From JACVRU01 sp040902725 (lineage in GTDB: Bacteria; Actinomycetota; Thermoleophilia; Gaiellales; Gaiellaceae), in NCBI GenBank assembly GCA_040902725.1, contig JBBDWU010000015.1, positions 1-43,365 of the forward strand: DNA of 43,365 bases, in the 5' to 3' direction. Position numbers and translations under genes: made by a program. Of the stretch, positions 25,835 through 31,778 are shown in pieces. Every line of letters starts with the position of its first letter. Position 1 is the stretch's first letter. The notes beneath the pieces were generated by a model. It was given only the letters and a program-made list of their open reading frames with translations. It was not told the DNA's origin and searched no databases.

Positions 25835-25866
25835 GCGCTCTCCTCGGGCGGCGGGACGCTCTCGGC

Positions 25867-25902
25867 ACTCTAACGGTCGAGGCCGTGGTCAAGCCGTGGT
25901 CA
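25867..25902 (-). promoter_or_regulatory. hpf promoter with 11-bp tandem repeats
   Basis: A TAGAGT -10 candidate (25867-25872 complement) is preceded by two adjacent 11-bp repeats, GCCGTGGTCA plus one base, at 25881-25891 and 25892-25902. A repeat every helical turn next to the -10/-35 region suggests a regulator site. Factor unknown. Confidence 0.45.
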
Positions 25903-25971
25903 TGCGTCCGCTGTTGCGGATCGACCGGTCAGTTCAGACGGCTGTCGGGCGCAGCCCGCCCCCCGGGAGTC

Positions 25972-25989
25972 GGCATCGCAAGCGATGCC
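25972..25989 (-). terminator. Hairpin after comF
   Basis: GGCATCGC-AA-GCGATGCC, 8-bp inverted repeat just upstream in coordinate of the comF stop (25994) on its downstream side. No U-tract, so moderate evidence for a terminator. Confidence 0.4.
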
Positions 25990-25993
25990 TCGG

Positions 25994-26659
25994 CTACGCG
26001 CGCCGAATCGCCCTGGCGAGCGTGACGACCTCCACCCTGCGCGCGCCTGCGCGCAGGAGTGAGCGGGCCGCCTCGGAGGCGGTCGCGCCGGTGGTGTAGA
26101 CGTCGTCCACGAGCACGACACGCGTCGGCGGAGCGCGGCAGGCCGCGAAAGCGTCACGCACGTTCCGGCGGCGCTCGGGGAGGGCGAGGCCGCGCTGCCG
26201 GGGCGCCGGCGATCGTCGTTCGAGCATGGGGATGACGGGCAGCTCCCACCGCTCCGCGAGCAGAGCGGCGAGCGCGGCAGGTGGATCGTGGCCGCGCTTC
26301 AGCCCGCGGTCGGGATCGGCGGGGACGAAGGCGATCGCGTCGACGGCCGGCCGGGGAATCAGCTCGGCGACGAGCGTCGCGGCGATCGCGGCGAGCCCTC
26401 GGAGCGCGTGCTCCTTCCAGCCCGCGACGATGCGCCGCACGGACTCGTCGTACGCGAGGGCCGAGCGGGCGGTCGCAAAGGCGAGGCGCCGCCCGGCGCA
26501 CTCGCGGCAGCGGCGAACGGGCCAGAGCGTCGGCGCGCCGCAGCGGGCGCAGAGTGGGTGCCTCAGCCGCGGCAGGGCCGCGAGGCAGGCCTCGCAGAGC
26601 TCGATGCCGGCGCGAGCGCAACCCGCGCACCGGCGCGGCAGGATGAGGTCCAGGAGCAC
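25994..26659 (-). CDS. comF: ComF-family amidophosphoribosyltransferase-like protein
   Basis: 221 residues from GTG 26659. The N-terminal zinc part has CAGCARAGIELCEACL and CARCG...CRECAGR; the C-terminal PRTase domain has the PRPP motif VVLVDDVYTTGATA. ComF proteins take part in natural transformation or DNA handling; here no other competence gene is nearby. TAGCGT (26666-26671) lies 6 nt before the GTG. Upstream of it are two TCTGTGCCG repeats 11 bp apart. Confidence 0.9.
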   Translation of the reverse strand: MLLDLILPRRCAGCARAGIELCEACLAALPRLRHPLCARCGAPTLWPVRRCRECAGRRLAFATARSALAYDESVRRIVAGWKEHALRGLAAIAATLVAELIPRPAVDAIAFVPADPDRGLKRGHDPPAALAALLAERWELPVIPMLERRSPAPRQRGLALPERRRNVRDAFAACRAPPTRVVLVDDVYTTGATASEAARSLLRAGARRVEVVTLARAIRRA

Positions 26660-26665
26660 CCTCCG

Positions 26666-26710
26666 ACGCTAGCGGCGGAGGTCATACGTCTCTGTGCCGG
26701 TTCTGTGCCG
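26666..26710 (-). promoter_or_regulatory. comF promoter with two TCTGTGCCG repeats
   Basis: The -10 candidate TAGCGT is at 26671-26666. TCTGTGCCG occurs at 26691-26699 and 26702-26710, an exact 11-bp period. The same TGTGCCG word in the same 11-bp phase is found upstream of mtnA (28508-28537). Confidence 0.5.
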
Positions 26711-26712
26711 AC

Positions 26713-27486
26713 TCAGTCCTCGAGCGCGTACTCGTCCCGCAGCGGGAGCCCCGCCCGGGCGCGCAGCCGGTTGTCGGCTTCGTGCAGCTGCTCGGGCGTG
26801 CCGATGTCGTACCACTCGCCCGGCAGCTCGTACGCGTACACGGGCTCGCGCGCGTGCAACCAGGCAATGAAGTTCCCCGGCTGGTCGGCCGGGTTCCCTT
26901 CGGCCAGGTAGCGCTCGACGAGCGGGACGTGGTCGCGGTGGTAGAGATAGGTGGCCGTCGCGGCGAGGGTGCTGGCCGGCGCCTCGGGCTTCTCCACGAA
27001 GCCGACGACGCGCTTGTCGGAGCCCAGCTCGACGATCCCGTACTGCCGGGCGAGCAGCGGGTCGCCGACGTCGTACACGGCCAACGCGCTCGCCCTGCCC
27101 TTCTGCCGCCACCAGGCGGCGAAGTCCGCCAGGCTGAAGTCGAAGAGGTTGTCTCCGGCGACGGCGAGCAGGTCGTCGCCGGCCAGGCCGGCCCGGTCGA
27201 GCACGAACTGGATGTCGCCGATCGCTCCCAGCCGATCCTCGTTCGAGGTGGTGGTGTCGTCATGGACCGTGATCCCGCCCCGCGCGCGGGCCCACTCCTC
27301 GAACGCGGCCGCGTAGCGGGCGTTCGTGACGACGTGCAGGCCGGTGAGGTCCGGGATCGCGAGCACCTTGTCGGCGATCCAGTCGAGCATCGGCCGGCCG
27401 CCGACGGGCAGCAGCGGCTTCGGGATCGCGTCCGTGAGCGGACGAAGCCGCGTGGCGTAGCCGGCAGCCAGGATGAGCGCGTTCAC
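26713..27486 (-). CDS. Sugar-1-phosphate nucleotidyltransferase
   Basis: 257 residues. The signature LILAAGYATRLRPLTDAIPKPLLPVGG is split by the limits of the family but clearly an NTP-transferase (RmlA/GlmU-like) active site. A VAGDNLFDF motif supplies the metal-binding Asp, and GFVEKPEAP the substrate contact. The C-terminal part lacks a left-handed helix domain. It makes an NDP-sugar; which base and sugar cannot be told. GTG start overlaps the mtnA stop (GTGA), a curious pairing with methionine salvage. Confidence 0.88.
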   Translation of the reverse strand: MNALILAAGYATRLRPLTDAIPKPLLPVGGRPMLDWIADKVLAIPDLTGLHVVTNARYAAAFEEWARARGGITVHDDTTTSNEDRLGAIGDIQFVLDRAGLAGDDLLAVAGDNLFDFSLADFAAWWRQKGRASALAVYDVGDPLLARQYGIVELGSDKRVVGFVEKPEAPASTLAATATYLYHRDHVPLVERYLAEGNPADQPGNFIAWLHAREPVYAYELPGEWYDIGTPEQLHEADNRLRARAGLPLRDEYALED

Positions 27487-28448
27487 GCCGTGGCGACCGC
27501 GCGGGGAAGCGACTCAGAGTAGGGCGCGAGGTGCACTCCGGCCTCGGTGACGATCGCCGAGATCAGCTCTGCGGGCGTCACGTCGAACGCCGGGTTGCGC
27601 GCGGCGAAGCGGGAGGTCAGCTCGGCGGCGGCGCGCTCCTCGATGGGGATCTCGGCGCCGGTCGGCGTCTCCGGATCGAGCGTCGAGGTAGGCGCGACGA
27701 CATAGAGCGGGATGCCGTGGTGGCGTGCGAGCACGGCGAGCGAATAGGTGCCGATCTTGTTCGCCGCATCCCCGTTCGCTGCGATGCGGTCGGCGCCGGT
27801 GACGACGCAGTCCACCTCACCCCTGCCCATGAGCGACGCGGCGGCCGAGTCGGCGATGACGGCGTGCGGGATGCCGAGCCGGTCGAGCTCCCAAGCGGTC
27901 AGGCGGCTGCCCTGCAGCAACGGCCTGGTCTCGCCCGCGAACACGAAGCGGACGAGCCCGTCCTCCCAGCCGCGGCGGATCGCGCCGAGGGCGCTGCCGT
28001 AGCCGCCCGTGGCGAGCCCGCCGGCGTTGCAGTGGGTGAGGACGCGGGCTCCCGGCTGGAAGAGCGTTGCGGCGTGGGCCGCCATCGCGCGGCAGCGGTC
28101 GACCTCCTCCCGGTGCAGCTCGCGCGCGCGCTCGGCGGGATCGGCGGCCGCGCGCACCTGGCCGATCGCCCACGCGAGGTTCACGGCAGTCGGGCGCGAG
28201 GCGACCAGGAGCTCGGCGGCCTCGTCGAGGTCGTCGCCGCGCTGCGCGGCGAGCGCGTAGCCGTAGGCGGCGGCGATGCCGATCGCCGGCGCGCCGCGAA
28301 CGGCGAGCGTGCGGATCGCCTCGGCGACGTCGGCGGCCGTCCGGCACTCGAGCTCGACCTCCTCGTCGGGGAGGCGGCGCTGGTCGAGGAGGACGACGCG
28401 GCCCTCCTCGAGCCGGATCACGTCATCGGGGGCGAGCTCGCGAGTCAT
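27483..28448 (-). CDS. mtnA: S-methyl-5-thioribose-1-phosphate isomerase
   Basis: 321 residues from ATG 28448. Family motifs are RGAPAIGIAAAYG, LTHCNAGGLATGGYG (catalytic Cys), DSAAASLM and TGADRIAANGDAANKIGTY (catalytic Asp). It isomerises methylthioribose-1-phosphate to methylthioribulose-1-phosphate in methionine salvage. ahcY lies upstream on the same strand, so SAM by-products are handled together. Its upstream region holds a G-quadruplex-like motif and phased repeats. Confidence 0.95.
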   Translation of the reverse strand: MTRELAPDDVIRLEEGRVVLLDQRRLPDEEVELECRTAADVAEAIRTLAVRGAPAIGIAAAYGYALAAQRGDDLDEAAELLVASRPTAVNLAWAIGQVRAAADPAERARELHREEVDRCRAMAAHAATLFQPGARVLTHCNAGGLATGGYGSALGAIRRGWEDGLVRFVFAGETRPLLQGSRLTAWELDRLGIPHAVIADSAAASLMGRGEVDCVVTGADRIAANGDAANKIGTYSLAVLARHHGIPLYVVAPTSTLDPETPTGAEIPIEERAAAELTSRFAARNPAFDVTPAELISAIVTEAGVHLAPYSESLPRAVATA

Positions 28449-28462
28449 CGAAACGGTTCCAT

Positions 28463-28481
28463 CCCTAACCCCCACCCACCC
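28463..28481 (-). promoter_or_regulatory. G-quadruplex motif upstream of mtnA
   Basis: On the coding strand the motif is GGG-T-GGG-T-GGGGG-TTA-GGG, four G-runs with 1-3 nt loops, 15 to 33 nt before the ATG. If transcribed it would fold near the ribosome entry site and could control translation; no good Shine-Dalgarno is present. Confidence 0.55.
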
Positions 28482-28494
28482 ACGGGGTTAAAAA

Positions 28495-28537
28495 CGGTAG
28501 CGGCGAAGTGTGCCGCCCGGGTGCCGATTGTGTGCCG
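28495..28537 (-). promoter_or_regulatory. mtnA promoter with three TGCCG repeats at 11-bp period
   Basis: TGCCG occurs at 28511-28515, 28522-28526 and 28533-28537, in two cases extended to GTGTGCCG. TACCGT (28500-28495 complement) is a possible -10. The same element is found before comF. Confidence 0.5.
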
Positions 28538-28557
28538 AAACCGCCGCAGGCGAAGGG

Positions 28558-29826
28558 CTACGTGCCCTCCTGCCACGAGGCCAGGTAGCGCTCCTGCTCC
28601 TCGCTCAGCACGTCGATCTCGAGCCCCATCGCCGCCAACTTCAGCCGCGCGATCTCGCGGTCGATCGCCTCCGGCACGGGATACACGCGCCGCTCCAGCT
28701 CCGGCGCGTTCTGCACCGCATACTCGAGCGAGAGCGCCTGGTTCGCGAAGGACATGTCCATCACGAGCGCGGGATGGCCCTCGGCGGCGGCGAGGTTCAC
28801 GAGCCGCCCGTCGGCGATCAGGTACAGCCGCCGCCCGTCGGCGAGCGTGAACTCCTCCACGAACTGCCGCGCCTCCCGCGTGTCGGCCGCGAGCGCGCGC
28901 AGCGCGGGGATGTCGATCTCGACGTTGAAGTGGCCGGTGTTCGCCAGGATCGCGCCGTCCTTCATCCGCTCCATGTGCTCGCCGCGGACGACCGACTTGT
29001 CGCCGGTCGCCGTGCAGAAGATGTCGCCGACCTCTGCCGCCCGCGCCATCGGCATCACCTCGAAGCCGTCCATCGCGGCCTCGAGCGCCTGCAGCGGCTC
29101 GACCTCGGTGACGATCACCTGCGCGCCCAGCCCGCGGGCCCGCTGCGACACGCCCTTGCCGACCCAGCCGTAGCCCGCGACCACGAATCGCTTGCCGGCG
29201 AGCAGGACGTTCGTCGCCCGGACGATGCCGTCGATCGTCGACTGGCCGGTGCCGTACCGGTTGTCGAACATGTGCTTCGTCAGCGCGTCGTTGACGGCGA
29301 TGATCGGAAAGCCGAGCGCGCCCTCGCGCTCGAGTGCCTTCAGGCGGATGACGCCCGTGGTCGTCTCCTCCGTGCCGGCGATGATGTCGCCGAGCTGCTC
29401 GCGCCGGTGTGAGTGGAGGACCCCGATGACGTCGGCGCCGTCGTCCATCGTCAGGTGGGGACGGTGGTCGACCGCAGCCTCGATGTGCGAGTAGTAGGTG
29501 TCGTTGTCCTCGCCCTTGATCGCGAACACGGGGATGTCGAACTCGGCGACGAGCGCCGCGGCCACGTCGTCCTGCGTGGAGAGGGGGTTCGAGGCGCAGA
29601 GCACGACGTCGCCGCCCCCAGCCTTGAGCGCCCGCATGAGACAGGCGGTCTCCGTGGTCACGTGCAGGCACGCGGAGATCCGGTAGCCGGCCAGCGGCTG
29701 CTCCTCCTCGAAGCGCCGCCGGATCGCGGACAGGACCGGCATCTGCCGGTCGGCCCACTCGATGCGGCGGACGCCCTCAGGGGCGAGGGACAGGTCCTTG
29801 ACGTCGTGGCGCTTCGTGGTTGCCAT
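28558..29826 (-). CDS. ahcY: Adenosylhomocysteinase
   Basis: 422 residues, the normal bacterial length without the 40-residue insert. ACLHVTTETACLMRAL, CASNPLSTQDDVAAAL, NDALTKHMFDNRYGTGQST (catalytic region) and the NAD site VAGYGWVGKG are present, with NTGHFNVEID downstream. It splits S-adenosylhomocysteine into adenosine and homocysteine, feeding metH. The ATG has GGGAG at a fair distance; a MerR gene lies 25 bp upstream. Confidence 0.97.
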   Translation of the reverse strand: MATTKRHDVKDLSLAPEGVRRIEWADRQMPVLSAIRRRFEEEQPLAGYRISACLHVTTETACLMRALKAGGGDVVLCASNPLSTQDDVAAALVAEFDIPVFAIKGEDNDTYYSHIEAAVDHRPHLTMDDGADVIGVLHSHRREQLGDIIAGTEETTTGVIRLKALEREGALGFPIIAVNDALTKHMFDNRYGTGQSTIDGIVRATNVLLAGKRFVVAGYGWVGKGVSQRARGLGAQVIVTEVEPLQALEAAMDGFEVMPMARAAEVGDIFCTATGDKSVVRGEHMERMKDGAILANTGHFNVEIDIPALRALAADTREARQFVEEFTLADGRRLYLIADGRLVNLAAAEGHPALVMDMSFANQALSLEYAVQNAPELERRVYPVPEAIDREIARLKLAAMGLEIDVLSEEQERYLASWQEGT

Positions 29827-29851
29827 TGAGGTCTCCCGAGTCTAGTGGTGG

Positions 29852-30181
29852 TCAGGCGGCGAGCAGCCGCTCGTGCTTGTGCTGTTCCCACTCCACCCAC
29901 GCGGGGGCGGCGTCGATGCCGGCGAGCCAGGACTCGACGGCGCCCCGCAACGCAGGCTCAGTTCGCAGGCGGGCAGCGAACGCGAGCTCGGTCAGCTCCA
30001 CGCCGAAGCGCCGTCGCAGCTCCGCCAGGGCCTGCAGCTGGTTCAGTTCGAGGAGCCCGTAGAGGCGGTAGCCGGACGCGGAGCGGCCCGGCACGACGAG
30101 ACCGGCGGCCTCGAGGTACCGCAGCATGCGCGCCGACCAGCCCGTGTGGGCAGCAGCGTCGCCGACCGTGAATCCGTCCAC
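29852..30181 (-). CDS. MerR-family transcriptional regulator
   Basis: 109 residues. The N-terminal winged-helix region reads FTVGDAAAHTGWSARMLRYLEAAGLVVPGRSASGYRLY in two overlapping halves, the usual MerR DNA-binding signature. A short coiled-coil follows and there is no effector-binding cysteine. GTG start lies 7 nt from TAAGGT (30189-30194), so the mRNA is likely leaderless. It lies just upstream of ahcY on the same strand and may control it. The region 30189-30214 has two AACCTT words 20 bp apart and an imperfect dyad, a possible own operator. Confidence 0.85.
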   Translation of the reverse strand: MDGFTVGDAAAHTGWSARMLRYLEAAGLVVPGRSASGYRLYGLLELNQLQALAELRRRFGVELTELAFAARLRTEPALRGAVESWLAGIDAAPAWVEWEQHKHERLLAA

Positions 30182-30188
30182 GGCGACA

Positions 30189-30214
30189 ACCTTACCACAG
30201 AAGTGTTAACCTTC
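30189..30214 (-). promoter_or_regulatory. Promoter/operator candidate of the MerR gene
   Basis: TAAGGT -10 (30194-30189). AAGGTT occurs twice on the coding strand 20 bp apart, around an imperfect dyad AACAC-TTCT-GTGGT. MerR proteins typically bind a dyad between -35 and -10. Confidence 0.4.
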
Positions 30215-30607
30215 GTCTCGGCTGGCTTCGTAGCGCGGCAATCCGTCGTCGGGGAGGGTCTCCCAGGGGGCGAGCGAGCGGACGTAGATGTGCGCCTCCG
30301 GCCTGCCCTCGAAGCTATCGAGCGCGCTGAGGCGGACGCTCGTCGACTCGGACTTCGGCCAGCCGGCGCCGAAAAGGTTCGAGCCGCACTCGACGCAGAA
30401 CGACTTCGCCGAGCCATCCCCCGGCTGGTAGGTGCGGACGTGCTCCGCGCCCTCGAGCAGGGTGATGGCGGCCGTCGCCGCGCGCCCGCTGATCGTGCCC
30501 GCGCCGCCGGAGATCTTCTTACAGATCGTGCAGTGACACACGGACACGCGCATGAACGGCTCCGTCACCTCGAAACGGACGGCGCCGCAGTGACAGCCGC
30601 CCGTCAC
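30206..30607 (-). CDS. GFA/CENP-V-type zinc protein
   Basis: 133 residues with the three Cys motifs of the GFA (glutathione-dependent formaldehyde-activating-like) family: GGCHCGAVRFEV, VCHCTICKK and CVECGSNLF. These bind two zinc ions. Family members are mostly uncharacterised carbon-sulphur lyase-like or small-molecule binding proteins; a role in formaldehyde chemistry is not supported for most. Its start overlaps the cupin gene's stop by 4 bp. Confidence 0.88.
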   Translation of the reverse strand: MTGGCHCGAVRFEVTEPFMRVSVCHCTICKKISGGAGTISGRAATAAITLLEGAEHVRTYQPGDGSAKSFCVECGSNLFGAGWPKSESTSVRLSALDSFEGRPEAHIYVRSLAPWETLPDDGLPRYEASRDEG

Positions 30608-31020
30608 GGCGCCGACGTGCCCTCCCGCCCGTAGCGGTCCTCGAGCCTGACGACGTCGTCGAGATGCGGCGTCGAGACCTCGAGGATCGTCGTGTCTTCG
30701 AGCGCGGTGACGCGATGGACCGTGCCGGGCTTGAAGTGCAGCGCGGCCCCGGCCGCGAGCACCTCCTCGTTCAGCACCGCATCGCCCACGGCGCCTACCT
30801 CGACCTCCGCCCGCCCCGACTGCACGTACCAGGACTCGTCCTTCTCGCGGTGGAACTGGAGCGAGAGCGAGTGGCCCGCCCGGACGAAGAGGATCTTCCC
30901 GACGTACGCGTCCCCGTGGGCCCAGATCAGCTCCCAGCCCCAGGGCTTCTCGACCTTGCGCGGGTCGAAGTTGAAGGCGTCGAGGCTGTTCACGTTGGGG
31001 GAGGAGACCGGCCCGTTCAC
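30604..31020 (-). CDS. Cupin-domain protein, type-II mannose-6-phosphate isomerase-like
   Basis: 138 residues: KPWGWELIWAHGDAYVGKIL, then SLSLQFHREKDESWYVQSGRA, H-x-n-E pattern of a metal cupin, and FKPGTVHRVTALEDT. It resembles the C-terminal isomerase domain of ManC-type bifunctional enzymes or sugar-phosphate isomerases. It lies by the sugar nucleotidyltransferase and UDP-glucose dehydrogenase genes, which supports sugar activation. TAGGAT (31027-31032) is 6 nt before its GTG, again leaderless in form. Confidence 0.8.
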   Translation of the reverse strand: MNGPVSSPNVNSLDAFNFDPRKVEKPWGWELIWAHGDAYVGKILFVRAGHSLSLQFHREKDESWYVQSGRAEVEVGAVGDAVLNEEVLAAGAALHFKPGTVHRVTALEDTTILEVSTPHLDDVVRLEDRYGREGTSAP

Positions 31021-31082
31021 CGGCCGATCCTACGCCTTAGTTTGCACTTCCAGCGGGTCGGCTGGCGAGCGGCGCCTCAGGC

Positions 31083-31778
31083 CTACGCCGCTAGGAACTC
31101 CGGATGTGCGGCGACGAACTCCTCCGCGAGTCGCAGCTGCTTGGGCGTGTTGACCGTCAGCCAGGCTCCCTCGTGGCGCCAGCCGAGCAGCTTGCCCTCG
31201 CGCGCCAGCTCCGGGAAAGTCGACTGCTCGTGGTCGCCTCGCTCGGGCAGCCGCGCGAGCGCCTCCTCCCCCAGCACGTAGACGCCGACGTTCACCCAGT
31301 ACGGCAGGCGCGGGGCCTCGCGAAAGCCGGTGACCGTGTCGTCGTCGGCGAGCTCGACCACGCCGAACGGGGACTGGAGCGGCGTCAGCGCCACCGTCGC
31401 CGCGGCGCCGCGCTCGACCTGCCGCGCGAGCATCGCGCGCAGGTCGACGTCGAGCAGCTCGTCCCCGTTGAGCGCGAAGACCGGCCCCTCGTCCCTGCGC
31501 GCGGTCGCCGCAAAGCGGAGCCCGCCGCCGCGGCCGAGCGGCTCGGGCTCGGCCACCGGGACGATCTCCGGCCCGAGCCCCGCGAGGCTCGCCGCGAACT
31601 CGTCCTCCTTGCCGGCGGCGCAGCTGACGATCACGCGGTCCACGCCCGCCCGGGCGAGCAGGCCTACCTGGTAGGCGGCCAGCGGCCGCCCGGCCACGTC
31701 GACGAGGGCCTTGGGCCGGCCGCCCGCGGCGTCACCGAGCCGCTCGGCCTTCCCGCCGGCGAGGATGATCGCCTCCAC
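31083..31778 (-). CDS. NTP-transferase family sugar nucleotidyltransferase
   Basis: 231 residues from GTG 31778, overlapping the stop of the UDP-glucose dehydrogenase gene (TAGTG). AIILAGGKAERLGDAAGGRPKALVDV at the N-terminus shows the nucleotide-binding G-x-G-x-R and the K-P-x-x-x-V/L motif; FALNGDELLDVDL supplies the metal Asp, and GFREAP follows. It is of the mannose-1-phosphate guanylyltransferase / glucose-1-phosphate transferase kind but short. With the cupin and UDP-glucose dehydrogenase it should supply activated sugars for the envelope. Confidence 0.88.
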   Translation of the reverse strand: MEAIILAGGKAERLGDAAGGRPKALVDVAGRPLAAYQVGLLARAGVDRVIVSCAAGKEDEFAASLAGLGPEIVPVAEPEPLGRGGGLRFAATARRDEGPVFALNGDELLDVDLRAMLARQVERGAAATVALTPLQSPFGVVELADDDTVTGFREAPRLPYWVNVGVYVLGEEALARLPERGDHEQSTFPELAREGKLLGWRHEGAWLTVNTPKQLRLAEEFVAAHPEFLAA

